Shown here: positions 12,717 to 23,712 of the stretch, piece after piece | Position numbering within the stretch: position 1 is the first letter of the stretch | Layout of the letters: each line of letters starts with the position of its first letter | From: Alisma plantago-aquatica | Taxonomy: Eukaryota > Streptophyta > Magnoliopsida > Alismatales > Alismataceae | Direction of reading: 5' to 3' | Length of the DNA: 64,000 bases | Assembly (NCBI GenBank): GCA_963693085.1 | Contig: OY856409.1 | Coordinates: forward strand, 1,169,595,749-1,169,659,748 | Translations under genes and position numbers: made by a program | Notes under the pieces: model-generated | Database searches by the model: none | The model's input: only the letters and a program-made list of their open reading frames with translations | Told to the model about the DNA's origin: nothing

Positions 12717-14508
12717 TTTCATTGAACCATCCAACATTAAGACCATTGAAAGTAGATCAACTTGTAACCCTTGGATCTTCATCCATTCATGACTCCACTT
12801 GACCTCAAACGGTCTTGAGACCATTTGATCCCAAACAGTCTTGAGACCGTTTTCTCTCAAATGGTCTTGAGACCATTTGGGCCATTCAACATAGAAATCA
12901 ACTCAATCAATTTAGGGTTTCAACCAATCAATCCGATTAGGGTTTGTAATCAATGGATCATCGATTCTTGAATCCATTTTAATTAGATCAATTTGAACCA
13001 TTGGATCTTCATTCATCCACATCAGCAATTGACCTCTAACGGTCTTGAGTCCGTTTAACCTCAAACAGTCTTGAGACCGTTTGATCACCAAACGGTCTTG
13101 AGATCGTTTGGTCATCAAAGTTGAAACTATTTGCACATGATCTTTATTGAGGTGTGTGCTAAGATGACATCATCATCATCTTCAAGATACAAACCTTAGA
13201 AATCTCCTGTGATTCTTATGGTGATTTCATCAACCAATCAATTGAAATTTCGGGAAAGAAGAAAGAATCAACATCTGATAAAGAAGAAAAAATCAATAAT
13301 AACATTTAAGGGTTCAAGTTATATAACCCACCTTCAAAGTTGAATCCAAGCTTCAAGATTCACGTATTCAATGGTGATTGAAGCTTCCTCAACTTCCCAA
13401 TGTCCATCCTCAAGTCTTTGAGTGAAAAGAGTGGCTAAGATTGAAGATTGAATGGAGAAAAGAAGAAAATAAGTATTGAATTTCAATTTCCACCATGAAA
13501 TCAAGGTTGAAGATGATTAAGGAGCTCACCTACAGGTTGGGTCACGTCCTCCTCTTGATCCTAAGCTCCCTTGTGTTTGGCCAAAGCAAAGAAAGAAAGT
13601 AGATTTGAAAAAGAGTCTTTCATGTGGGTGGAAAATGAGATATATGTAAGGGAATTTCAAGAGAGAGAAAGTGTTATAAAAATCCTTCAATTCCTTAAAT
13701 TGGTGCCACTTATCCCCCTCACTTCCTTGCATACGAAGCCATCATACTCCCCTTCAAAATCCTCTTCTTTATCCATGAATTAAAAGAAAACAAATTAAGC
13801 ACCTTAATCATTATAATAATAATATCCAAAAATTAGTGGATATTACTTTTTCTTTAACAAATGTGAGTGGACTCTCCACTCACTTTAGATATTTTGGTGC
13901 CATTGCAAGGCACAAGGACTTACACACTTATACAAATTCAACCATCACATTTTTGGTTGAAGGGCACTTCCATTAATATATTTATTTTTGCATTAAATTG
14001 AATTAGGGTTTCAATTATGCTTAAATCTTGATTATTTTAATATCAAGATTCTCTCTCCTCCAAAGAGATTCAAATGAGATGCCCCTCTGATTTTCTTGTC
14101 TCTAATTGATACCAAGAAACCTTAGGGACTCTATAGAAGTGGTATTTTGCACATTGAACCCTAGGTTTTGGGTAAATTGCACATTACACCAAAACTAGGT
14201 TTTAATGCACAAACATTGCTTAATAAGCTCTTTCTTGGTGCTCAGGATTTCACAAGACATACCTCTGCATCATTCTCATTCTTATGATGCCATAACACTT
14301 GAGGAAAATTTTATCATGTAACATTTGAAAGTTAACCCCTCAACTTGGGTAATTTGCACTTTAGTCCAAAACAGGCAAAGGACTAAAATTGAAACATAAG
14401 CTCCTCTTGAGCCTTAATTACTTTTCAAAAGATAAAAGTAAGCATATAATTGTCTTTCTTAAACAAAACATCTAGGGTTAAAGCATAACCCAAGTCAGGG
14501 ATGTTACA
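12717..14508 (-). repeat. element B 3' LTR, part 2
   Basis: Collinear with 30526-32339 of the 5' LTR and ends TGTTACA at 14508. Carries more of the palindrome array (12790-13125). The ORFs here (13571-13783, 13526-13732) recur in the sister LTR only because the LTR is duplicated. Confidence 0.88.
12790..13125. repeat. palindrome array, B 3' LTR, part b
   Basis: About seven units of the AAACGGTCTTGAGACCGTTT type, spaced 27-30 bp apart in places. Several are degraded to CCATTTG or AAACAGT forms, consistent with CG decay. Counterpart of 30600-30925. Confidence 0.8.
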
Positions 14509-14522
14509 AATTATCCACCCCT
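14509..14522 (-). promoter_or_regulatory. polypurine tract of element B
   Basis: The minus strand reads AGGGGTGGATAATT directly before the TGTAACATCC start of the 3' LTR. Between pol and this tract lies the conserved GATTTCGGGGATTAAATCCC motif (14526-14545). Confidence 0.8.
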
Positions 14523-14547
14523 AACAGGGATTTAATCCCCGAAATCA

Positions 14548-15504
14548 TCAAGAGAAAAGAGAAGGGTACTTCCTCCTCATTTCTTCCTCTAGCTCCCACG
14601 TAGCTTCTTCAATGCCACGATGATGCCAAAGAACTTTCACAAGACATATGTCTTTCTTTTTCAACTTTTTAATTCTTTTATCAAGGATCATCACATGTCC
14701 TTCAACATATGATATATCATCATTTAATTCTACCTCCACATGTTGCAAAACTAATTTTGTGTCAGGATGACACTTTCTCAGCATGGAGATATGGAACACT
14801 GGATGCAACTTATGCAGCTCAGGTGGCAACTCCATCTTATAGGCTAGCTTTCCAACTCGTTCAATGATTGGATAAGGCCCCATAAATCTAGGAGCTAGCT
14901 TTCCCTTCTTTCCAAATCTAAGGACACCTTTCCAAGGTGAGACCTTGAGATATACTCTGTCTCCAACTTGGAATTCTAAAGGTCTACGTTGTTTGTCGGC
15001 GTACGAATTCTGTCTATCCTGTGCAGTCTTTAATTGTTGTTGTATTACTTTAATCTTCTCAGTTGTCTACTGCACTAATTCAGGACCCAAAAGTTGATAT
15101 TCTCCTATTTCATACCAACATAAAGGAGATCTACAATGTCTACCATAAAATGCTTCATATGGTGCCATATCAATATTGTGTTGATAGGTATTATTATAAG
15201 CAAATTCTATCAAGTTCATGTGTAGATCCCAACTTCCTACAAACTGAAGGACACATGCCCTAAGCAAATCCTCGAAGGTTTGTATTGTCCTCTTAGATTG
15301 TCCATCTGTCTGTGGGTGAAAGGCACTACTAAACCTTAACTGCGTACCCAAAACTTTATGTAGTCATTCCCAAAAATGACTCGTGAACTGGGGACCTCTA
15401 TCAGAAACAATAGTAGCTGGAACCATATCTCATCTATATATATCTGTGCAAGCTTCTTAGCAATGTAGGTTGTTTTGATAGGAAGGAAATGTGTTGTCTT
15501 AGTC
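14548..15504 (-). pseudogene. element B integrase core end and chromodomain-like C-terminus
   Basis: This is the second half of the B integrase, cut off from its start by the copia insertion at 15504. Read on the minus strand it holds, in order, the catalytic SDRGPQF aspartate region (about 15380-15400), the FHPQTDGQS segment at 15315, the MAPYEAFYGRRC-type motif near 15140, and the GPYPIIERVG and LHPVFHISMLRK motifs (14780-14880). It ends in WELEEEMRRKYPSLF, which resembles a chromovirus chromodomain end. A small deletion with frameshift lies near 15425, and stops at about 15359 and 15066 break the frame. Dead remnant. Confidence 0.85.
15500..15504. repeat. target-site duplication of the copia element, left copy (TAGTC)
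   Basis: TAGTC at 15500-15504 is repeated exactly at 23708-23712, right after the copia 3' LTR. The interrupted sequence is the B integrase codons for DSLT. Confidence 0.93.
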
Positions 15505-16211
15505 TATTGGCATATATGCACATAAATCCATCCCAAGCGATTGCATGGAGTCAGATATTAATTAATCAATTAATGTGATTATTTGGTTAATTAATGAATT
15601 TCAGAATATTCTAATTAATCCATGAGCGTTTTAATTAACGCAACGTTTCTGTTTACCGATGGGTTTAGGAAACCCTATTTCCCTTCGTATCCTGTTTAAA
15701 GGAGGATTGACAGCCGATATCTATATAAGATAGATACAGGCTTTTCAGTTTACACTCACGCACGTAAACCCTAGCCGTCATCATCCTTAGGAGAGAAAGG
15801 AGAGAAACACATCACTAGCACGCCGCCGCAGAGACACGACTCCTTCCTACCGGCTTGGGAAGCACGACGTGGAGTTTCGTCCATCTGTGTGGATGAAGTA
15901 GAGACTCAAACGCCTTGACGCCTGCGTTCAGAGGATGTCGACGACCACCTGTACGCGCTACGAGCGACGTACATCACTGCCGCAAAGGAGCGCCGCCAGA
16001 TCAACCTGCGACAGCAAACGGGAGAGAAGTTCTGTCTGTGTAGGTCAGCAACGTTGCACCGTCGTGCAGCGGGACATCGCCAGACTTGCTCCGTGATAAG
16101 GTATATCATGTAAACACTCCTTCCAAATATGTTGTTGTCGACGAGATCCTATTTCGGGTTGCGTGGATTTTATTGCTTCCACCGCGCATGTTTTCTCCAC
16201 AAAACCCAACA
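15505..16211 (+). repeat. copia 5' LTR
   Basis: 707 bp, aligned end to end with 23001-23707. CTATATAAG at 15721-15729 is a credible TATA box, and the transcript would start near 15750. The second half is GC-rich and ends ATAAG/GTATATC near 16097, a possible splice donor. The first base pair is TA rather than TG. Confidence 0.93.
15721..15729 (+). promoter_or_regulatory. TATA box in copia 5' LTR
   Basis: CTATATAAG about 30 bp upstream of a pyrimidine-rich CTTTTCAGTTTAC start region. In the 3' LTR the matching site is TGTATAAG (about 23217), weakened by one base. Confidence 0.6.
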
Positions 16212-16212
16212 G

Positions 16213-16224
16213 TGGTATCAGAGT
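16213..16224 (+). promoter_or_regulatory. copia primer binding site (initiator tRNA-Met)
   Basis: TGGTATCAGAGT follows the LTR end by one base, matching the initiator tRNA-Met complement except for the last base. Confidence 0.9.
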
Positions 16225-17887
16225 AGCGTCGATCTACGGCGTATTTGGATTCATTTCGATATGATCAAATCACTGTATACTATTTTCTATGTTGCATACG
16301 ATGCGAATTAAACCTACTAATGTGCAAATCTAAACCTAATTCCACATATGTCGCTATTGTTTTTGACATTTTGGACGGGGTCGATTATGGAAAATATTGA
16401 TTTTCCTAAGTGCACAGAAGTAAAATTCTGTAGACTTTTTAGGGGCTCTGCCCCTGAGACCCTGCGAGGGGCGGCCTCCCCTCGACCCCCGCCCAGCGGG
16501 ATCCCTGCACAGGGGCACTGCCCCTGTGTACCCCACATAGTCTGCATGGGAGTCAAAAATATATTTAATGGGGAATGTCCCACATTAAAAATACTGCAAT
16601 TTTAATATGTATATACGTATATGTAGATATACCTATGATAGCATACACGTCGCCTTTAAAATATGTTTTATGTGGTGAGTGCATGCACGGTTATGGCCTA
16701 GTATCCCCTTTTATGAAAGTTGTGAATGAATGTGGATGTCAATCTTGTGGGTATGTTTGTTTGTGAATTCTATGGATGTATAATGGTTACATATGGATCC
16801 TTTGTATAAAGTATTCGGCTTGCATGCCGAGCCTCATCTCTTATTTCAAAGTGTACTTAATTCTTTCCTTTTATATTTGTACTCACATGATGTAATAGAG
16901 ATATGATTAGTTTTAGTTTTTGTAAACTTGATGTAAGGAGGCCACTTGAAGATCCAACTCCAAGGAGTGTCCATGGAGAAGCACCATGAAGATCTAATTA
17001 CAAGAAGCAACCTGAAGATCCAACTCCAAGGAGCATCCATGGAGAAGCAACAAGAAGATCCCATTCCAAGAAGCAACTTGAAGTTCCAACCTCACGAAAC
17101 ATCCATGAAGTTGTTCATTATAATGTTGATCATTACATGCTTACAGGTTGATTCATAGGTGCTGCATGAGATGCATAAGACCATAGGTGGACCGTAATCC
17201 TTTGTTGCTCCAAAGGATTACAATAGTATGGCCATAACCGACGTATTTGTGTTTTTGATTGCATGTCTATCGTTTGTGGTTGTGGATATAGTAGTATATG
17301 ATACGTACTATAAGTATGTGGTGTTTGGATATGTATATGTATTAATAAAACCCCTTAATTAATAATATTAAGTTTTAGTTGCCTTCCATAAAGCAACACA
17401 CATGAAAACTTGATCGACTATGTGTGGGCACGCCTCCACGTGGTACACTGTCTATCTCGTGGAAGTGTGATGGTGGGTGTGTGGGTTTGCCTCCGCAGGG
17501 TGCACACTCATCGTGTTGGCTTATGGGTTGGACTTAACTAGGGAACCTTGATAGGATCAAGTACATAGAGGCACACAGATGCATCATGGCAAGGAGTTGT
17601 GTGTGATCATCTATCCAAGAGTTGCATATGATGCAATTGTCAAAAGTTGTCTACCTTAGTATTTGATCTTTGACGCCGGCGTTGGCTGGGCATTGATCCA
17701 ATTATTTTGGATCTTGGCTCACTAGAAGGTTGTGCATTGCGATCTTTCGAGTTGAGAGTGAGGGATATCAATTTGAATAAAATAGTGGGAGCGTAATTAA
17801 TTAAAGGCCTAATTAATCTCATTTATCAAATATTTACAAGTCAAAATGTTTTGGACTAAATTCAAAATTTTCTTTTGTAGCAATCAA
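16225..17887 (+). other. copia 5' leader: hairpin, short tandem repeat and possible leader intron end
   Basis: A 1.66-kb non-coding leader. A GC-rich island at 16440-16540 holds a 19-nt hairpin at 16509-16527 (arms ACAGGGGCA and TGCCCCTGT, one-base loop). At 16935-17110 a ~69-bp unit (GAAGATCCAACTCCAAGGAG core) repeats about two and a half times. Just before gag, TTTTCTTTTGTAG at 17868-17880 looks like a splice acceptor that could pair with the LTR donor near 16097. ORFs in this region (for example 16348-16605) are not protein-like. Confidence 0.5.
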
Positions 17888-18751
17888 ATGGAAAACAACA
17901 CTCACGTGTTCTCATTGCGATCGGTCCTTGAGAAGGACAAACTTACCAGAACCAACTTTCAAAACTGGTTTAGGACGCTGAGAATTGTTCTCACACATGA
18001 GCGTAAGCTCTATGTCCTTGAAACACCAGAGCCAGAGGAGCCCGCCGTAAATGCGCCCAAGGCTGAAAAGGATACTTACAAGAAGCACCTTGATGATGTC
18101 GCGGATGTCAAGTGCCTGATGTTGTGCTCAATGAACTATGAGTTGCAAGAGCAACATGAGAACATGAATGTCATGGAGATGGTAACACATCTCAAGAACA
18201 TGTATCAACATCAAGCAAGACAGGAGAGATATGATGTATCAAAGGCTTTGTTCAAAAGCAAGATGAAAGAGGGAGACTCAGTTGGCACTTATATACTCAC
18301 CTTGATTGGGTATGTGGAAAGCCTATCCAAGCTGGGATTTCCCCTAGGTCAAGAGTTGGCCACTGATGTGATTCTACAATCGTTGCCTAAATCATATAAT
18401 CATTTTGTCATGAACTACAACATGAACAATTTTGACAAGCCGTTGTCAGAATTGGTGGGCATGTTGAGGATAGTTGAAGCACAGATGAAGAAAGACAAGC
18501 CCAAGTCTGTGATGGTGATCAACAAGGCAAAGGGAAAGTCAAAAGGCAAAGGCAAGGCTAAGAAAAGTTCTAAAGCCGGGCAGAAGCCAAAGTCATCCGC
18601 ACTCAAAGCTAAAGGTGGGATCTCCAAAGAAGGCAGTTGTCACCATTGTCACCAACCTGGACATTGGAAAAGAAATTGTCCTCTCTACCTGGAGGAACTG
18701 AGGAAGAAGAAGCAGGGGATAGAGATCTCCACTTCAGGTATATATTATTGA
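17888..18751 (+). CDS. gag: copia gag (capsid/nucleocapsid precursor), open
   Basis: This reading frame encodes the structural protein of the virus-like particle. I start it at the second ATG (MENNTHVF), because the upstream 14 codons overlap the acceptor-like TTTTCTTTTGTAG tract. The middle shows the copia capsid pattern (NFQNWFRTLRIVL near residue 20, 'LQSLPKSYNHFV' near 165). It is followed by a Lys-rich linker (KAKGKSKGKGKAKK) and one CCHC zinc knuckle, CHHCHQPGHWKRNC. It stops at 18749-18751, where a one-base frameshift separates it from protease. In many copia elements gag and pol are one frame, so the stop is probably a mutation. It is the only intact retroelement frame in the window. 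Confidence 0.88.
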   Translation: MENNTHVFSLRSVLEKDKLTRTNFQNWFRTLRIVLTHERKLYVLETPEPEEPAVNAPKAEKDTYKKHLDDVADVKCLMLCSMNYELQEQHENMNVMEMVTHLKNMYQHQARQERYDVSKALFKSKMKEGDSVGTYILTLIGYVESLSKLGFPLGQELATDVILQSLPKSYNHFVMNYNMNNFDKPLSELVGMLRIVEAQMKKDKPKSVMVINKAKGKSKGKGKAKKSSKAGQKPKSSALKAKGGISKEGSCHHCHQPGHWKRNCPLYLEELRKKKQGIEISTSGIYY

Positions 18752-19487
18752 GATAAACTTAAATACTTCTTCATCATGGGTACTGGATACCGGTCGTGGA
18801 TCTCACATATGTTCTAATATGCAAGATCTGATAAGAAGTAAGCCTTCACGAAAGGGCCAAGTCGAGCTGCGAGTTGCTAATGGAGCAAGAGTTGCTGCCA
18901 TCGCAATTGGAGTTATTAGTTTATCTTTTCCTACGAGCCTTGTAATAGAATTAGAGAATTGCTATTATGTACCTTCCATTAATAGAAATATTATTTCTGT
19001 ATCTTGTATGGACAAGAGTGGATTTGAATTTCACATTAAGAATGGAATTATTTCTATATCTAAAGATGAGATCTTTTATGGCAATGCCCCTATGTCTTAT
19101 GGTATCTACTTGTTAGAACTTGAGACTAGCATATACAATGTAAATACTAAAAGGTTAAAACTTGACAACTCAAACAAAACATTCTTATGGCATTGTCGTC
19201 TTGGGCACATAAATGAGAAGCGCATATCTAGACTCCATAAGGATGGTTATCAAGACTCTTTTGATTTTGAATCATTAGATACATGCGAGGCATGTTTATT
19301 AGGGAAGATGACCAAAACTCCTTTCACTGGACACAGTGAGAGAGCCAGTGATCTGCTAGGGCTCATACATACTGATGTATGTGGACCTTTTAGATCAAAT
19401 GCTAGAGGAGGCTATCAATACTTCATTACCTTTACTGATGACCTCAGTAGGTATGGCTATGTATATCTTATGAAACACAAGTCATAA
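18752..19487 (+). pseudogene. copia protease and pre-integrase zinc region
   Basis: The frame is shifted by one base relative to gag. The aspartic protease catalytic DTG is at 18786-18794 (LDTGRGSHIC). Most copia proteases have DTGCS or DTGCG, so the R is unusual. The domain continues to about 19110. The HHCC integrase zinc finger follows (HCRLGHIN at about 19190, then CEACLLGK at about 19290), then the first catalytic aspartate in HTDVCGPF (about 19370). It ends at a TAA at 19485-19487. Confidence 0.88.
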
Positions 19488-20174
19488 ACTCTTGAAATGT
19501 TCTAGACTTTCATGAATGAAGTAGAGAAGCAACTTGGTAAGAGTATTAAAGCACTCCATTCAGATCGAGGTGGCAAATACTTAAGCCAAGAGTTTGAGGA
19601 GCTTCTGAGAGACTGTGGTATTGTATCACAATGGACTCCACCTGGTACACCACAACATAATGGTGTGTCAGAAAGAAGGAATCGTACATTATTAGACATG
19701 GTACGATCAATGATGAGTTCAGCCGAACTTCCAATATCGTTCTGGGGATATGCTCTTCAAACTGCATCGTTTACACTTAACTGTGTACCTTCCAAATCGG
19801 TTCAAAAGACACCATATGAGATATGGAATGGGAATCATCTCAATTTGTCTATGTTAAAGATTTGGGGATGTGAAGCTTATGTTAGGAAACAATTTTCTGA
19901 AAAGCTTGGACCCAAATTGGAAAAATGCTATTTTGTTGGATACCCCAAGGAAACTCGGGGATACTACTTCTACACACCAACTGACAACAAAGTGTTTGTT
20001 TCTAGGACTGCTGTATTTCTTGAAAAGGAATTTATTTCCAAAGGAATTAGTGGGAGGAATATAGAGCTCGAAGAAGTTCGAGACCAACAAGAAAGCAGAG
20101 AACCTAAGGAGGTACATAAGGAACATGAAGACTCACAAGTTGTTGTGGAATTTCAAGTTCCAAATGTAATATAG
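19488..20174 (+). pseudogene. copia integrase core
   Basis: Same frame as protease, after a TAA at 19485 and a TAG at 19503. It contains the second catalytic aspartate (SDRGGKYLS, about 19560) and the glutamate motif PQHNGVSERRNRTLLDMVRSMM (about 19650-19710). The GKSP-type C-terminal segment follows (WGCEAYVRK, about 19865; GYPKETRGYYFY, about 19940). It stops at TAG 20172-20174. Two premature stops at its start and one at its end make it non-functional. Confidence 0.88.
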
Positions 20175-21473
20175 GAACCTCGTAGGTCTAGTAGGACACG
20201 ACTTGAGCCTGAGAGATTTGGATTTCTTGTGACTCAAGATAGTGACGAATTGGGCATAGCAGATGAGCCAACTTCCTATCTAGATGCTACTAAGGGACCA
20301 GAATCTGAGAAATGGCTCGAAGCCATGAGATCTGAGATGTAATCCATGTATACCAACAAGGTATGGACCTTGGTGGATCCACCCGAAGGGGTAAGACCCA
20401 TAGGGTGCAAGTGGGTCTTCAAGAAGAAGACTGACATGGATGGAAATGTTCAAACCTATAAAGGTAGATTGGTTGCGAAAGGATTCCGTCAAATTCAAGG
20501 TGTTGATTATGACGAGACCTTCTCACCAATTGCCATGGTTAAATCCATCAGGATCATGCTTGCCATTGCAGCTTATCATGACTATGAGATTTGGCATATG
20601 GATGTTAAAATAGCATTCCTTAATGGGAATTTACTCAAGGATGTGTACATGACACAACCTGGGGGTTTTATTGATCCAAAGGAAGCCAATAAAGTCTGTA
20701 AGCTACAAAGGTCAATCTATGGATTGAAGCAAGCATCTCAGAGTTGGAATCTACGTTTTGATGAAGTAGTCAAAAAGTTTTGCTTTAGTAAAAATGAAGA
20801 TGAACCTTGTGTTTACAAAAGGGTTAGTGGGAGCACAGTCGTATTTCTCATATTGTATGTGGATGACATACTATTGATGGGAAATGACATCCCTATTCTT
20901 CAGACAGTAAAAGGTTGGCTAGGGAAGACCTTCTCTATGAAGGATTTAGGTGAAGCATCCTATATACTAGGGATCAAGATCTATAGAGATAGATCTAGAA
21001 GGCTTCTAGGCCTAAGCCAGAGCACATACATTGATAAGGTGCTAAAGAGGTTTAGCATGGAGGGTTCTAAGAGAGGTAACTTGCCCATGTCCCATGGGGT
21101 TACAATCTCTAAAGCCCAGTTTCCTAGTTCATGTGATGAACAGGCACGCATGAGTAAGATTCCATATGCATCAACAATTGGATCTATCATGTACGTGGTG
21201 TTATGTACTCGTCCTGATGTGTCGTATGCTTTGAGCATGATGAGCTGGTATCATTCAGATCCATATGAATGTCACTGGACAGCCGTAAAGAACATCCTAA
21301 AGTACTTGAGAAAGACTAAGGATCAATTCTTGGTATACGGTGGTGAGGAAGAGCTCGTGGTAAAGGGTTACACCGATGCTAGCTTCCAAGCTGACAAAGA
21401 TGACTATAGATCGCAACTTGGATTTGTGTTTTTCCTGAACAATGGAGCTGTGAGCTGGAAGAGTTCCAAGTAA
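20175..21473 (+). pseudogene. copia reverse transcriptase
   Basis: The domain runs from the EPRRSSRTR linker through WKWVFKKK-type (about 20410), AKGFRQIQGVDYDETFSP (about 20470-20530), the catalytic aspartate MDVKIAFLNG (about 20600), QPGGFIDP, YGLKQA and the catalytic YVDD box at 20856-20867. A stop at 20340-20342 separates the linker from the RT core, and a stop at 21471-21473 separates RT from most of RNase H. The core itself, 20346-21470, is open. Confidence 0.9.
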
Positions 21474-21809
21474 GAGACGGTTGCAGATTCTACTACAGAG
21501 GCCGAATATATTGCTGCATCTAATGCTATGAAGCAAGTTGTGTGGATCAAGAAGTTCATTTCTGAACTTGGAGTGGTTCCAAGTGCTGGTGATGCAATTG
21601 AGTTGTTTTGCGACAACAATGGAGCAATTGCACAGGCTAAAGAACCAAGATTGCACCAATGTTCCAAACATATTCTACGGCGGTTCCATCTCATACAAGA
21701 GATCGTACAACGAGGAGATGTGAAGATTTGCAGAGTACCTACAGAAAGCAATGTGGCTGACCCACTCACAAAAGCACTTTCACAGCAGAAACATGATGGA
21801 CATGTTTGA
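21474..21809 (+). pseudogene. copia RNase H
   Basis: Same frame as RT. The first RNase H aspartate is in YTDASFQ (about 21370, inside the previous segment). After the TAA at 21471 come the ADSTTEAEYIAAS glutamate motif (about 21485) and the aspartate in LFCDNNGAI (about 21607). The tail, with VADPLTKAL, is near 21755. The pol frame ends at 21807-21809. Confidence 0.85.
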
Positions 21810-23000
21810 TCACTTGGATTGAGAATCATGAGTGATTGGGTATAAGTGCAAGTGGGAATCTATTGGTATGTATGCCCATAGAGACTATCATTCGATGATT
21901 GTAATGGGATACTATATAAACGATCTATAATACTACATTGATCATATTAATAAAGGCAAGTTTCCAATCTATATGTTTGTGTTTTATATTGTGAGATGAC
22001 ATAAAACTTATAGATGTCTATAGAATAATATACTCAATGACATATGTCTTCGGGTTGATGACCTGAACAGTGAGATCATATGTATGTTAAGAGTATGTAT
22101 TCTTGTTTTGTCCCTAATCAGTTGTTATTGTGGAAATATGCATAGACATCAATAACACATAATATTAGAATGTATGTTGGTTGGTGGAAGAATCTCATTA
22201 TCCATGATATGGAGATATCAAACCAAATACATAGATACTTGTTAGAGAACAGTGTATCGGATAGACCCACATTGAGAGTGACACATGGATACCATGATTG
22301 GTAGTTAGAGTCACATCTCATAATGATGGTGGTGATTGTGGTTCTTAGACTTGAAGTCACTACACTTATCACATGTCGTTCGGTGTACTTTGACATCATC
22401 CACCGTGGTCCTGAATAAGGATTGCCATAAAGATGGTGCTTGGGTTCACTGTGACACATGGGGATGACTGTGAGTGATGTAGATGGAATTTGTCCTTCCT
22501 ACGGGAGTTTGATATTCCGGCCACTTGATAAGCGAGACTGAGAAATGCATGGCCATGCTGATGTGAGTCAATATGTGATATTGAGCTTACATATATCTCA
22601 GACAGTCTGCTCTAGTTCAAGGAACATGGATTGAACGTTGAAAAGGATAACAATTCCATGACTCGAGTTCAATTCGGATATCAGCAACAAAGGAACAGTG
22701 CAATCACTATAACACCAGTCATGAATGATAGGTTAAGATGTTCTCCAACTTCTCCAATTACTTGGGTGGCAATGAAGTCTTGCTAGATACCAATCATTGC
22801 TTGTGAAATAATAATATGATTATGGATATCACTGGCAACGTAATTTGGATCCTACCGGGTCACACGCATAGGATGCGTTGGAATAGGAGTATAATTGTGG
22901 ATTTGATTGGAATTGCTTCAAATCACATTGATTACTAAAATGTGTATGTAATCGATTAGAATAATAGTGGAGTGACTGGCTCTAAGTGCAAGTGGGAGTT
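21810..23000 (+). other. copia 3' untranslated region with a second, internal polypurine tract and LTR-like start
   Basis: 1.19 kb without coding potential between RNase H and the LTR. At 21844-21860 the tract AAGTGCAAGTGGGAATC precedes TATTGGTATGTATGCCCATA. At 22984-23000 the true tract AAGTGCAAGTGGGAGTT precedes the LTR TGTTGGTGTATATGCACATA. The internal copy is followed by CTATATAAACG (about 21911) and AATAAA (about 21952). Confidence 0.75.
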
Positions 23001-23707
23001 TGTTGGTGTATATGCACATAAAGCCATCCCAAGCGATTGCATGGAGTCGGATATTAATTAATCAATTAATGTGATTATTTGGTTAATTAATGAATTTCAT
23101 AATATTCTAATTAATCCATGAGCGTTTTAATTAACGCAACATTTCTGTTTACTGATGGGTTTAGGAAACCCTATTTCCCTTCGTATCCTGTTTAAAGGAG
23201 GATTGACAGCTGATATCTGTATAAGATAGATAGAGGCTTTTCAGTTTACGCTCACGCATGTAAACCCTAGCCATCATCGTCTCTAGGAGAGAAAGGAGAG
23301 AAACGCGCCGCTAGCACACCGCTGCAGAGACATGACTCCTTCCCTCCGGCTTGGGAAGTGTGACGTGGAGTTCCGTCCATCCGCGTGGATGAAGTAGAGA
23401 CGCAAACGCCTTGACGCATGTATTCGGAGGACGTCGACGACCACCTATACGCGCTACGAGCGGCGTACATCACTGCTGCAAAGGAGCGCCGCCGGATCAA
23501 CCTGCGACAGCGAATGGGAGAGAAGTTTCGTCTGTGTAGGTCAGCTGTGTTGCACCGTCGTGCAGCGGGACATTGCCAGACTTGCTCCGCGATAAGGTAT
23601 ATCCCGTAAACACTCCTTCCAAATACGTTGTTGTCGACGAGATCCTGTTTCGGGTTGTGTGGATTTTATCGCTTCTGCCGTGCATGTTTTCTCCACAAAA
23701 CCCAACA
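23001..23707 (+). repeat. copia 3' LTR
   Basis: 707 bp, begins TGTTGG and ends CCAACA, followed by the TAGTC duplication. Keeps the terminal TG lost in the 5' LTR. Confidence 0.93.
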
Positions 23708-23712
23708 TAGTC
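23708..23712. repeat. target-site duplication of the copia element, right copy (TAGTC)
   Basis: Identical to 15500-15504. The B integrase reading resumes here on the minus strand. Confidence 0.93.

Larger units (their letters stand above)
15505..23707 (+). mobile_element. Ty1/copia retrotransposon nested in element B integrase
   Basis: 8,203 bp with two 707-bp LTRs ending CCAACA (TGTTGG at the start of the 3' copy, mutated to TATTGG in the 5' copy), a TAGTC duplication, tRNA-Met primer site, gag, protease, integrase, RT and RNase H in copia order, and a polypurine tract. The LTRs differ at scattered sites (several per cent by eye), so the insertion is not very recent. gag is open. pol has one frameshift and five in-frame stops, so the copy is inactive. 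Tork/Tnt1-like by general appearance, lineage not resolved. Confidence 0.95.

Noticed and set aside
3791..12721. A 5-bp target duplication for the LARD
   Set aside because: Flanks TCCAC and TTTCA do not match, and shifting the ends by one or two bases does not help. The empty site in the sister LTR is used instead as evidence of insertion.
15906..16109. 67-codon ORF in the copia LTR (and 23267-23500)
   Set aside because: Antisense to the GC-rich R/U5 region of the LTR, length differs between the two LTRs and there is no homology.
23541..23712. Continuation of the B integrase frame to 23541 as an unusual integrase C-terminus
   Set aside because: Those codons belong to the inserted copia LTR; the true continuation is at 15504 downward.
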